Below are positions 50,843 to 62,265 of a DNA stretch of 64,000 nucleotides, in pieces. Made by a program: the position numbers and the translations under genes. Source of the stretch: Dioscorea cayenensis subsp. rotundata (taxonomy: Eukaryota > Streptophyta > Magnoliopsida > Dioscoreales > Dioscoreaceae). Location: positions 7,041,501-7,105,500 of the forward strand of contig NC_052474.1 of the NCBI RefSeq assembly GCF_009730915.1. The letters run 5' to 3'. The number at the start of each line of letters is the position of its first letter. The stretch's first letter is position 1. The notes beneath the pieces were generated by a model. That model was not told where the DNA came from and did not search any database. It was given only the letters and a program-made list of their open reading frames with translations.

Positions 50843-52239
50843 GAAGGCAATAATTTTTGGGAAAGAGGGAGCGGGACGAACCCACTAAAGACCCGAGGGA
50901 ACGTGCACAAGCCCCGGTGGAATAAATGGAGATGGGGCCGCTCACGTGGCCTGGAACGAGGTTCATCTCGCTTTGGTTTCATAACCCGAGGCGAGTCCCC
51001 TGGGTCAACCAATTAGAGATTGACAACGATGCGCATCGAGATGACGCCACGTGGCAAAAATTATGAATTCTCTTTGAGCGGTGACGACGGCCGTCAACAA
51101 AAACAAAAGAGAGCGGGAAAATTTGGGAAATGAAAATCCTCTCATCTGGGTTCATCTCCACTAACCAAAACCTCTTCATCCTCTCCTTCTTCTCCTTCTA
51201 CTCTACCGCTACTGCTGCGCATCACCCTTGCCCGACTTGAATCCGGTGAGACAATCTCTTTCTTTGACATCCTCTCTCCCGTGAGACAATCTCCTTCACC
51301 TGCACCTCTTCAGTAGCGCACTCATGAATTCATTGAAACCTAGATTTGAAGGTAGGGTTCCAAGTCTCTTCTCCTAGTTTTCAAATTTGAGCATTTTGAG
51401 GTACTGTTTGTCACAATTTTAGCCCCATCTTCAGTTAATTTTGCCTCTTTTTTGGCTTTTCTCAAGTCTCCTGGATATGATTTAGAGAGACAGTGAAGGA
51501 AAGAGATCAGTTCTGGGATTTCCATTAAAGTGGATAGCTTTTGGGATTTCCATTAAAGTGGACATTGCCATTTGCCAGGAATTTCTAGTACTCTATCTGT
51601 TTCACCTGCAAAGATATTGGTTTTATCCATTAAAGCATTTCTTTTTCATGATTTAGTTTGGACAGACTCTTGCAATATCTTAGCTCATCCATCAACAAAT
51701 TAATATTAGTTCTTGAAATTTCATAGTAAATCCTTGTTTTAATTTTGTACTAATTGGAAATTTTTATTATTTAGATATGGGAGACAATTTGAAGCATCAA
51801 CTATGTCAAATGGAACCCGAATGGCTTAGATCTTTTACTCTATTAATCCTATTGATGTTGTTGGAAGCTCGGTGATGGCAAACTCGGTACCACAAATCTT
51901 GGTAGAGGAAAGTTATGCGATGGAAAGCTCGAAGGATGGGAGCTTAAAAATGAAAAAGCTCTAGTAGGAAGCTTTTGATTGGTATGTATTTAAAAAAATA
52001 TTACTCATGGTTTTTATAGAAGCAAAATTAGTGAACTTGGCTAAGTTATTTATGTTATTGTCATTTGGTTTAAAATAGGGAATATCATTCGGAGGAAAAT
52101 ATGATAGAACTTGATGAAGGAGATGAAAAATGTGAACCAATGTATCTATGACATGGAGAAGGGAGAAGGTTAGTTTATAATTTAATAATTAGTATAATTA
52201 GATGCATAATATTAATAATTTAAAAAAATAATAACGCTT

Positions 52240-54353
52240 TTATCACAATAGGATGATGACATATTTTATGATGATAACCCCTAAATTGGGTAAGACCTTT
52301 GGTACCGAGGAAGAAACATACTCTTTTTACAATGCATATGCATTGAATGTTGGATTTAGCATAAGAAAAAAGGATGGGTTAAGAGAAACAAAGATGGTGT
52401 GATACATTGTAGAAGATTTTTGTTGTTCTAAAAGAAGGGAAACGTACTCAAGACAAGAGGTATGAAAATTTGAAAAATTCATCGACAGAGACAAGAACAG
52501 GTTGTTTGGCACATATGATAATTTCACGAGAAGATAGCGGAATGTTTATAGTATCAAGTTTTGAAGGGCAACATAATCATGAACTTGCACATAAAGAGTT
52601 TGCACATATGTTACGATCACACCGGAAAAATTAGTGAAGCTCAAGCAACACAAGTAGAATTGGCTTACAAGGCAGGGGACTTACACCAACAAAAATATAT
52701 GAGTTGCAAAAACAAGATGGTTGGAGGTCGGTCAAATGTGGGTTTTATGAAAAAAGACATTGAAAACCATTTGGGGAAAAATTGGAGAAACAAGTAGAGA
52801 AGGGTCTCCATAAAGTGATAATGCAATATTTCAATATGATGAGGGTTAAAGATCCACTTTTTGTGTATGACATGCAATTGGATGATGAAGGAATGATTAC
52901 AAATATTTTTTGGGCTGATGGGAAAGGAAGATCCGATTATGAAGTTTTTGGTGATGTGGTTACCTTTGATACCACTTACCGAACAAATAACTATGAAAGA
53001 CCTTTTGCTCCATTATTGGGGATTAATAATCATGGACAAACAATAGTCTTTGGTGCATCACTTCTATATCAAGAGAACGTGGAATCATTTGTTTGGCTAT
53101 TTCAAACATTTGTAAGGGTGATGAATGGGAAACATCCGAGTACTATTCTAAGCTCGATCAAAGTGTCTGCAATGGCGAAAAGCAATAGTGATGGCTTTTA
53201 CCAACTACTCATCATCGTCTTTGCATTTTGGCATATATATCAAAAATGTCTGCTAAACATTTGGCACATGTATTTTTATGGTATGCGCACTTTTTGCTAT
53301 TGCATTTCAGCATGTTATATATGACTATGAAGATGAAGCATCTTTTCTTGAAGCATGGGAAAATTTACTTGAAAAATTTAACTTAAGAGAGAACCCATGG
53401 CTTTTGAAATTATTTGGAGAAAGGAAAAAATGGGCTATGGTATATGGTCGGCATATTTTTTTGTGGAAACATGATGAGCACTCAAAGAAGTGAGAGCTTT
53501 AATAGTCTATTGAGGAATTACTTAACATCAAAACTCGGGGTAGCAAGATTTTTTGAACAATTTGAGAGAGTTCTTGAAGATAGGCGGTATGCAGAACTTC
53601 AAGAAGATTACAAGATGATGGATCAATCAATATCATCAAAGGAGTTGTGCCCGATCTTGAGACAAATGGTGCAATTGTATACTCCTAATATTTTCCAAAA
53701 GTTGAAGGAAGAACACAATAAGATTCTTTATGTGATGGTTGAATTATTAAGTGAAAGAAATCATTTGAAGACCCTACAAGGCTATCCATGTTGATGCTCC
53801 TCATCATGCTAGTGTAGTGACATTTGATTCCTCAAATGAGACAATTGAGTGTAGTTGTAAAAAATTTGACTTTTCAGGGATTCCTTGTATGCACATGTTG
53901 CGTGTCTTGGATGTAAATCAGAAATTTGTGCTTCCTAGTAAGTATATATTGAAAAGATGGACTAGGAAAGCACGAGATATTGATACTTGTATTTTTGTCT
54001 CTACCACGGCGGAAGAGGATCCTATTGTGGCAAAAAGCAAGAGATACATGGATATGTGCCATCGTTATCAAAAATTAATTTCAGAAGCATCTAAATGTGA
54101 AGAAGCTTATAAAGAGGTGGTGCGTCATTATTTTGTGCTTGATGCGAAGGTGAAGGATATTGTGAAGATGTCTCACTCAGGAAGGGAAGATTGTCTATCA
54201 ACAGATGATGTATATAATCATAATTTAACTTGTGACTACTCTGATGCTAGAGGATTAGCTATAAGGCATAAGCCAAGTCGTGGAGGTCGTAGCACTAAAA
54301 GAATCAAAGGTCCACTAGAGCAATCGAAGAAGAAGAAAAGAACTCGTGAGTGA
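52240..54353 (+). pseudogene. FAR1/MULE transposase, frameshifted
   Basis: Segments in order: a FAR1-type DNA-binding domain (about 52270-52600: TEEETYSFYNAYALNVGFS, then FEGQHNHELAH, the C2H2-like end); the MULE transposase core (52782-53324: FGDVVTFDTTYRTNNY with the first catalytic Asp, PFAPLLGINNHGQTIVFGAS, ENVESFVWLFQTF); continuation in other frames (53278-53794: HVIYDYEDEASFLEAW; QRSESFNSLLRNYL); and a SWIM zinc finger CxCx(n)CxH (53817-54353: CSCKKFDFSGIPCMHML) with a basic C-terminal end (KKKKRTRE). At least five frame breaks and early stops separate the parts. The second catalytic Asp region (LDQ near 53155) is in a different frame from its neighbours. It is a decayed transposase that cannot act as written. 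Confidence 0.88.
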
Positions 54354-55791
54354 TATTTTTTATTGAATTATAATACCAACACGTTTTAAAAAAATAATCC
54401 TTGTAAAATTCCTTTTTTTGTGCTGCCTTGCAGGTGATCCATTGGAGGGAGAAAAATTGAGTTGATTTTTATTTAGGAGTTAAGAGGTGTATGGAGGTGG
54501 TCATAATATGTAAGTAACTTGATTTGTATCCAAGTGGCTATGAGAGAAGAAAGCATTTCTAGTTGCCTATTGTGACTGACATTTGTTCACTTTTATGCAG
54601 GTATTGGTAGCAATTATCCTAAAGAATTGTCCTTAAGTAATCTTGTTGATGAAGATGTACTTTTGAAAGAATCATTTTGTCCTTTGATTTTTTAAAAGTC
54701 CAGTGAATGGAATCATTTTGTAAAATACAATTGTTTATGAGCATGTTTGTTTCATTACATCCTGCTTGTAAAATCTCTGGGGATGTATGTGGCTGACAAC
54801 CTTCTAGAAACTTCTTTGTGTAGAGCCTGTAGCATTTCCCAGATACTGACCTTCGGTAGCATCCTGATCTCCTGTATGCACTTTCCTTCCAACAGGGCCA
54901 ACCTTCCTTGTTGAGGGTGGAGCAGCCTTGAAAATCTTTTTATCTGCTGTTCAATTGACAATGTTGAATGGAGCGGATGGGAACAATGCACCATAAAGTT
55001 CAGAAGATCTCAAGGGAAAACTCTATCAAATGCATACAGACCATGAAAAGAAAATAATATAGAGAGCACTCGACATGTTACCAGCGATTATGTGTAGCCT
55101 GCTATTATAGAGATGCTAGTACAGTGAACACTTAGATAAAGAAGACCACCAAATCCGGAGTTTGTCCAACACGGGTTTCTACGGCATATATTGACGCCAT
55201 TGGATGAAAAAGAATCTCCATTGTTTATTAATTCTATAATTATTTTTGCACCAAGTCAACTTCTAAAAGTCAGCAATGATCCAGCATTTCCACTCCATCT
55301 CAATATCAACTAATCCGAATCACAGCATGAACAACTTTATTGTCATAAGAATTCGAGTCCTATAATCAGTTCTATTGATTAAAAACCATTTCTTTCTTTG
55401 ATGTAGAATATTATCAACATCAAACTCTGAAAGCGAAAAGCAGAAGAAACCAACATTTTCATCCCAAAATTGATTTTTAAAAAACGTAGAAATTAAATGT
55501 TCTATATCCCCATAAAAGAACGTAAAACTGCATAACCTTGTCCAAGAATCATATTCACAACAATCTCAAGACAAGGTTTTTCAACCAAAACCCACAGAAT
55601 TGAGCTCATATGTAGCTCTTCAATACATACATGAAGGGAAAGCAAAAGTTTTATCTGGACAAAACAACATTCATTCTAAATGTACAAACTCACATCATAA
55701 ACAAAAGGATTTCCAACTTCAACCAGGCAAACATTACACAAATCCTTGATTCCGAACAAATGAGGAAGATAAAAAGAGGAGGATTACGCAC
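54354..55791. other. Non-coding interior of the Mutator element
   Basis: No intact gene. A short stretch at about 54760-55000 looks gene-like on the minus strand (KAAPPSTRKVGPVGRKV) but has frame breaks, so it may be another captured fragment. The rest is AT rich. Confidence 0.35.
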
Positions 55792-55974
55792 CGGGTGGAC
55801 TTCCCCGATCCACTCCCCAGCAGAACGACGGCGATCCGGGTGCTTGGCGAGAGCATCAAGGAACTTCTCTTTATGGGCCCCGACTTCTTCCGCTTCTCTA
55901 GGGAGCTTGTAGTACTGCGAGAGTATGGCCTCCCAGTGAACCCATTCAACTCCCATCTCACGATCGGTGGTCAT
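55792..55974 (-). other. Gene-like exon carried in the Mutator element
   Basis: A minus-strand open stretch of 61 codons starts MTTDREMGVEWVHWEAIL, continues YKLPREAEEVGAHKEKFLDA and ends GEWIGEVHP at a donor site (CACCCG|GTGCGT). Codon use and GC content are higher than in the transposase, and the reading frame stays open upstream towards the inverted repeat (SGETISFFDLLSS). Mutator elements often pick up host gene pieces (Pack-MULE behaviour). I do not recognise the source gene, and it may be part of the element's own second gene. Confidence 0.4.
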
Positions 55975-56410
55975 GGAGAGATCTGCAGGTCTCACCGAAG
56001 AGAGGAGGTCAAAGAAGGAGATTGTCTCGCCAGATTCGAAGTCGGCAAGGTGATGCGTGGCAAGCGCAAGCAGTAGAGTAGAATGAGAAGAATGAGAGGA
56101 TGAAGAGGTTTTGGTTAGTGGAGATGAACCCAGACGAGAGGATTTTCATTTCCCAAATTTTTCAATTTTTTGCCAGTGGCGTCATCCGATCTGCATCGTT
56201 GTCAATCTCTAATTGGTTGACCAGGGACTACCTGCGTTATGAAACCGAGCGAGATGAACCCTTGAACCACCCATACACAATCACTATTCACAACTCTCAG
56301 AAATGTGCTCTCAGTCAAGAATCGAACTCTCACCACTCGGTGAGAGCTTTATCGGCGATCCGTGTACCAATAGACCTAAAGAAGAGCAGGCGTGAAGGCA
56401 ATAATTTTTG

Positions 56411-56901
56411 TTACTCAATGTTTTCGGGATGGGAACTCTATAAACATAAGTTGTCTTATTCATCTTTTTAAAAAAACAATTTCGATTTCATTTTTGTCAA
56501 CTATAATAAGCAACATATTTAAGTACCACCCAATGTTTGATAAAGGATTGTAAGTGGTGTGTTCATGCCTCAAGAGAAGATAGCCTTTCATTATTCTAAA
56601 TAAAGACGTTCAATATACTATGCAATTTTGATGGTTTACGATGCACATTTTGCCTCCAACACTTGAAGGCAAACTTCCAAAAGATGAACATCAGTCTTGG
56701 GTGAAGAATAAAGGATGAATGTTGGTTGATGATCACAAATGTTACACACGGTAAAGGGGTACTTTGATGATATTGATACATTGTTGGGAACATGACTGCA
56801 AGCAAATAAATAGTTTCATAGGGTGTTCAACTTATAACTTTAGCCCAACTACTTGTTCAGTAAATCCAAGATGGGGAAGATGTAATCCAATATTATATAA
56901 T
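56411..56901. other. Spacer between split SINE and solo LTR
   Basis: No gene or named repeat seen. Confidence 0.5.
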
Positions 56902-58660
56902 TGATAAGTGCTTGAGTAGACATATTTTTATATATGTTTTACATGCATTGAGCATCATTTTTACTGTGGTTTATGTCTCATATTGTGTATTTGGTGTTCT
57001 TTTATGCATATAGGTTGTGAATGCTTCAAAGAGTAAAAAGGAAGCAAAAGATAGGCTATAAAAGACACAATGTTGGGAGTTCTTGTTCAATTCAAGGATC
57101 AAGACACGAGAGCAGCTTCATAAACGTGGAGATGTGTACCAACTTCTAAGAAGATTCAAGTCAATTCACTATTTGGAAGCGGCACAAAGGCAGCCACATC
57201 TTCATATTCCTTCTCTTTTGTGAAGATTGCAAGACCTCTCAAAGATACGTCGATGAAGAAAAAAGTTTTATAGCCTACCACATGGGCGTGTGCTGGACTA
57301 TGGCCTTAAGAGAAGAGTGTTCGGATCGCGTTTTGTGAGAAAGAATCGTAGTAATTTCACCGTAGCATTACTGTAGCAAAAGTGTCTCATCGCTCACGCC
57401 GCCGCGTGGAAATTCCGCAGCGTGGAAAGTCTGCACCCCACGCTGGGCGCTGAGGGACACGTGATGAGCGCGATCTAAGGCCTATAAATAGCCGCTTTTG
57501 CCCTATTCTTTTTCTCATCTTTGTGCGGCTCTTGAGGGGTGAGACGCCTAGGGTTTGGAGAGGGAGGTCTTTGCGGCTTTGGAGGCGCTTGTCACTCAAC
57601 TTTTGGATCGATTCTCCTCCGTAATAGCATCAAGGAAGCCACCGGTGAACCTCAGCTCGAGTGGGTCCTTCAAGACGTCAAGCTTCCATCAAGGCCATCG
57701 AGCTCATATATAAGGGGGTTTATTTCTATGGTTTTAATGTACTTTCATTCATTGATGGTGTGTTTTGTATGTTGCTTCACTGGAGAGCTAAAACCCTAGA
57801 GGGTATTTGGGCTTGTGAACCCCTAGGATTCTCATCTTTTGTGGATTTGCTTAGTGTTTCTATTTTAATCCGAGGTTTGGTTAAGTTTTAATCTTGTATT
57901 CTCATTGCTCTCTTGTTTAATTAATCCTTGTGGTTGATTGGATTTGCATGATTTGTTGCCTTGGTGAGAGAGAGATCTCCATTAGGGTTAGAACCTCGCA
58001 GATTGAAGAGGGTTGAGAGGGTAAATCATGAGATAGTGAAGTATCCCTTTCCTCCGATTGGTGTATTCTATCTCCATTCCTAAGCTCTATACAACCATAT
58101 TTGGTGGGAGGCGTAGGATTGCCTCGATTTCTCCGCCGGGACCTTGTAGGGGGTTAGGATCCTTCGCTGGGAATTAGGGTTGGATCAATCTTTAGGAATT
58201 GGATGCACAATTTAGAATCCCTAGAGTGCTTTGCGGTCATATGTGGTGTGAGGTGTTGAGATTGAGTGATTTCTCCAACGGGACCCTCGTAGGGGACTAG
58301 TATCGGTGATCTAGAGATAGACCCGATTATGTTTGGATTTCCACGCACTTAACTTACTCATCATAGAAACACTTTGCTTATCCGGTACCTAATACCCGAA
58401 TCCTAGGGAGCATCGCCCGAATACCCCACTACTCTGATTGAGATTCTCCTTCCATTTTACCCTTGCATATTCGCCTCCCGGGTGTTCATCTCTTCGTACA
58501 TTAGATCACCACACTATCCCATTATCATTAGGCTAGATGGCGGAGAAGAAGTTAGTACTAGTAGCTCGCTCCCCGTGGATTCGACTACCCGACTCACCGG
58601 GTATTTATTACTTCGACACCCGTGCACTTGCGGTACACACACGCATATTCGGACATGTCA
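56902..58660 (+). mobile_element. Solo LTR (1759 bp) with 5-bp target duplication
   Basis: The element starts TGATAAGTGCTTGAG and ends GGACATGTCA, the TG...CA ends of LTRs. It is flanked by ATAAT at 56897-56901 and 58661-58665. There is no reverse transcriptase, primer-binding site or second LTR in the window. A TATA box (CCTATAAATAG, about 57481-57491) sits in a GC-richer promoter-like part. The size and composition suit a Ty3/gypsy-type LTR, but the superfamily is inference. Solo LTRs arise by recombination between the two LTRs of one element. Confidence 0.88.
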
Positions 58661-58714
58661 ATAATCTTTCAATGTAGGTTCCACGAGGCACGACAACTAC
58701 CAATTAGTCATTAA

Positions 58715-59675
58715 CAAGGTTGCCAGACCCGGCCCGGGTATTAACCCGGTTAAGGCCAGGGGTCAGGGGTCAATGGGTTCGACCGAGTCGAACCGGGGTT
58801 GAACCGGGGTCAATAATAAAATATAAAAAAATATTATAATAATTAATAATGAACAAATATAATATTAAAACTATAATTATAATATAAAAAATTACTCAAA
58901 TTTGATATTTAAATTAATAAATGACCTTATATGCATTAGTGTTTTCTAATTATGTCATTTATTTTTAAATTTTTAAACATTTACAAATTTAATATATTAA
59001 TATATAATTATTGAACTCTCTCGAGTGTTTTTATTTATTTGTTTGTTTATTGGTTGATTTTTAGTCAGAATAGATAAGAAATTTAATTTACTAATTTTTA
59101 TCTTTTATATGGATGATACATTTTATCAATAAATTATGTAACTTACCCAATTTCAATTGAGATTTTATTTTTGTTTTTTAAATTTTTCTTATATTTTTAT
59201 TTAGTTAGAATATTTTTATTTTTTTATATTTATAATAAAATTAAACTCATTTATTGTTTTTATTTTTAAAAATTAAATTTTTAGAAAGTATTTAGTATTT
59301 ACATAATATATTAATAAATTTTATTTTTTTACATGCTAATTTTTGTTGGTATGTTTATGATATATATATATATATATATATTTTGTAATTCCATTTATTG
59401 ATTATAAATTAAAAAATAATATTAATAAATATACATGATTTTATAATTTCTAATGAGAAAAATAATAATAAATTATTGAAATTTTGTAAAAACTCTAATT
59501 TTGTGACCGATTTGACGTGCGAGTCAACCGGTTCCCGATTGAACCGCTCGGGTCATCGAGTAACTACCGGGTTTTTCCATACCCGGTTCAATGGAATATA
59601 CCCTGCAGGCACATGGCTCGGTTCCCCGGGTTTTTCGGTTGAACCTGCCGGGCCGATCCGGGTCTAACAACATTG
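58715..59675. mobile_element. hAT-type non-autonomous element (961 bp) with 8-bp target duplication
   Basis: Terminal inverted repeats CAAGGTTGCCAGACCCGG (58715 on) and, at the right end read in reverse, CAATGTTGTTAGACCCGG, match at 15 of 18. The flanking direct repeat GTCATTAA occurs at 58707-58714 and 59676-59683, the 8-bp length typical of hAT. Subterminal regions are rich in ACCCGG, AACCGG and GGTTCAA words on both sides. The middle (about 58820-59470) is very AT rich and has no coding capacity. Confidence 0.88.
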
Positions 59676-59927
59676 GTCATTAATATGATGGACTTTATCA
59701 GCCATGTGACAAGTACGTGTGTCATCTACTTGTTTATTAAAACTATGTGCTAGATTATTCATGAGAAAGTTTACATAATTATTCAGCCGTATGACAAGTC
59801 CTCTATCTTTCGATGTAGATTACTCAGCCATATCTAACAATCTTGTATACATGAGAAAGTTTACATAATTATGTTAACTACTACTTCAAAATTACATCTT
59901 ACTCTATGTCTATACCAACGACCAAAT

Positions 59928-60175
59928 GGTCTATTGGTATATGGGTCGCCGATAGAGCTCTTCATCGAGTGGTGAGAGTTCGATTCTCGGCTGAGGGCAT
60001 ATTTCTAGGAGATGTGAGCGGTGGTTGTGTGCGGGTGGTCCCAGCGCCCATGTGTGCGTAGGCCCCGCCCCCACTTGCTCCACCGAGGCTTGTGCACGCC
60101 CTTGACGATTTAGTAAGGCTTTCGGGCTATCTGTCCTCGAGTAGATAGAAACCGCTACATGTATTCACCCAAAGG
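59928..60175 (+). mobile_element. Third SINE copy, plus orientation, divergent 3' end
   Basis: Head with A-box-like TGGTATATGGG (59935-59945) and perfect B box GTTCGATTC (59978-59986). The body word CACCGAGGCTTGTGCACGC is shared with the other copies. After about 60105 the sequence departs from them (ACGATTTAGTAAGG, TCGAGTAGATAG) and ends near an A-rich spot at about 60179. No clear target duplication. It is probably a different subfamily. Confidence 0.7.
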
Positions 60176-60179
60176 TGAT

Positions 60180-61977
60180 AAAAAGCAAATTGGGCCACCT
60201 AGGGACTGACTTTCAATGTGGGGACCACATTATAGCTGAATTCAAAAGATTAAACCCATAATGGAAGAACTCGTAACACCGTCATCACCAATTAAACAAC
60301 CCCGTGTGTTCATCTATCACCTACATTAGATCACCCAAACATGTTGTTTATACATTATATTTGACGAGGGATTTATCATTTGGTGTCATAGTGTATTACC
60401 AATACTTTTAAGGTGTACTAGTTTTTGTATAACGAGATTTTTATATAACATAAATAGTTTTTGCACAAATACTAAGTGACAAATTTAATCGCATTATTTA
60501 TGACACAATTAGAGTCTTTTCCTTTGGTGATTCTTTTGCGTCACGCCAATGTGACTTTCGTGGGATAACCCTTGGATGGGTTTGTACTAGTTGGGGAGAT
60601 AGAGAACTCTCTTGAGCAAATAGAGCCCACTTTTCGATTGCAGGGTGGTTTTAAAGTCTAAGATGGAGGAATCTCAAACTAGCTTCTTAAATTCTCTAAT
60701 GACTAGCAATGGTAAGACAACAGAAATGGCTTTTGAGAGTCATAGAGGCTTGCTTCTACACTCAAGTACACCCATGAACTCTTACTCCCCTATATGTTGG
60801 ATGGGATTTGAACACTCTGACCTCTTATGAGAATGCATACCTTATTCATTGGGCTAGGCCAGTATTGATAACTCTTATTTTTCTAATAAATTTTTGGTTA
60901 CAATAAGTTTTTTATATTTTTAGAAATATAAAAAGTAAAAACACTAGTCCAAGACTCAAAATGGGGAAGGTACACCAAGCAAAGAATCCAATGCCTGGCA
61001 CAAATGTGTGTTCATTGGTATTGGCCCAATTCCAACATGAACTCACGATAAAGTTAGACCTAAACAATGCTCTTTAGGGCCCGGCCCTGAGATGGCAAAA
61101 CCTTCTGAATATTGACTAAGATTTAATAGTCCATATTTATAAAATAAAAATAATAAAATGTAAAATATAAAATATAAAGTCCTAAGTTGGATATTGAGTG
61201 TCACAAAACCACACTAAACAAATAAATAAAACAAGTAAAACCAAAACCCAAACCACAAGTAAGATATTGCAATATGAAGTTATAGATGCAATATTAGATA
61301 TATAAAATACATCATAAAAAAATTAATAACCAATTAATTAAGATTCTTTATTAGTTGAGCAATTGTAAATTTTTTTTAAAATTTCATTAATCAAAACTGC
61401 TTTTTCTAATAACGGTATTTGCTCTGACAATTACAGGCTCCAACATTGTCAAATTCCTAATAAAAGTTGAAATCTAGTCTGGCTATATATAAAAAAAATA
61501 TAAATTAATCTAAAATATTATCCTTTTACAGTAGAACTAGAACACATGTGGAGCTGTTTAATTGGACAAGGCCTGCAGTTTTGGCATGCAACCACATCAA
61601 TCTCACCTAAACACACACACATACCTAACAATACATCATACCAACTTATAATGAAAAAGAAAACCCTTTACATTGTCTCAAATGTCAATATATGACGTGA
61701 ATGTTACAGATAGCAAGTCCTTCTCTGATCTCTATATTGATCTATTTCTCTAAATTCAAACCAAAAGAAGAAGAAAGAAGAAGAAGAAAAACAAGCACTT
61801 GAACTCAAGTAGAGAAGAGCAAGGTGCTGTTACCTTCTGAAAAAGAATATCATAACAAAAGCACATGCATTTATGAGAACATGAATATATAAATATATAC
61901 AAGAGAAGAAAATTAAAGGAGGGATGGAGATGAAGATGAAGATGAAGATGATAGATAAAGAAGTGAATCCTTTGTCT
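60180..61977. other. Intergenic; 3' region of the IDA-like gene
   Basis: No gene supported. AT rich; some single-copy-looking stretches near 60530-60860 do not form a convincing frame. A GAA/GAT-rich stretch at about 61918-61955 is the 3'UTR side of the next gene. Confidence 0.45.
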
Positions 61978-62265
61978 TTATGGAGAGTTGAAGCCTTGTT
62001 CATTAATGGAGTCAATGGCTGAGTTATGTCTCTTTGAAGGCCCTGAAGGAGGGATAGGAACACCTCTAGGTAGCATGTTGAACGTCCTGCCAATCATATC
62101 AGCGTTTCTCCGGTGAGCCTCTGGCTGAGCTCCGGTGATCGGGAAGCCGATACCTCGAAGCCGATATCCATGGCTTTGGCTGAGGAGGAGTAAGAAGAGG
62201 AGGAGAAGGAGATATAAGATTGTTATGGTGTTTTTAAGAGTAGAAGATGGATGGAAAGAAGTCAT
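61978..62265 (-). CDS. IDA-like (IDL) abscission peptide precursor
   Basis: Intronless 95-aa secreted precursor. It begins MTSFHPSSTLKNTITILY, with a Leu-rich hydrophobic segment (LLLLLFLLLLS) as signal peptide. A variable middle follows, then the conserved EPIP motif near the C-terminus: MLPRGVPIPPSGPSKRHNS. The predicted mature dodecamer is PIPPSGPSKRHN; Arabidopsis IDA has Ala instead of Gly at position 6. IDA/IDL peptides are cut from the precursor, hydroxylated on Pro, and bind the receptors HAESA and HSL2 at the cell surface to trigger cell separation in organ abscission and root emergence. An upstream in-frame ATG would add 41 residues before the signal peptide; I chose the ATG directly before the hydrophobic segment. 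A TATA-like word (TATAATTATA) lies about 90-100 bp upstream at 62354-62366. Confidence 0.93.
   Translation of the reverse strand: MTSFHPSSTLKNTITILYLLLLLFLLLLSQSHGYRLRGIGFPITGAQPEAHRRNADMIGRTFNMLPRGVPIPPSGPSKRHNSAIDSINEQGFNSP

Larger units (their letters stand above)
50959..56260 (+). mobile_element. Mutator-like element (FAR1/Jittery class) with long terminal inverted repeats
   Basis: Terminal inverted repeats: left about 50959-51290, right about 55975-56260. Reading the right end in reverse gives GTTCATCTCGCTCGGTTTC against left GTTCATCTCGCTTTGGTTTC. Next come CAACCAATTAGAGATTGAC and AACCAAAACCTCTTCATCC in both. The left repeat carries an extra block of about 60 bp (near 51062-51120). Flanking 9-mers CCTGGAACG and CCTTGAACC agree at 7 of 9, consistent with an aged 9-bp Mutator target duplication. 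The interior holds a broken transposase (52240-54353) and, near the right end, a gene-like exon on the minus strand. The element sits inside a SINE, so it arrived later. Confidence 0.88.
50843..56410 (-). mobile_element. SINE split in two by a Mutator-like element
   Basis: The same SINE family as at 49047-49278. Its 3' part lies at 50860-50958 and its tRNA-like 5' part at about 56261-56393, with 5.3 kb of Mutator-like DNA between. Target duplication GAAGGCAATAATTTTTG is present at both outer edges (50843-50859 and 56394-56410), which proves that the two halves were one insertion. Together they come to about the length of the intact copy. The B box in the right half is on the minus strand (plus text GAATCGAAC). 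Confidence 0.9.

Noticed and set aside
50812-51012. Open frames on both strands around 50.75-51.0 kb
   Set aside because: They cross the SINE half and the Mutator inverted repeat and have no protein features.
57539-57891. Open frames inside the 57-58 kb block
   Set aside because: They lie inside the solo LTR, where no protein is expected, and show no domain.
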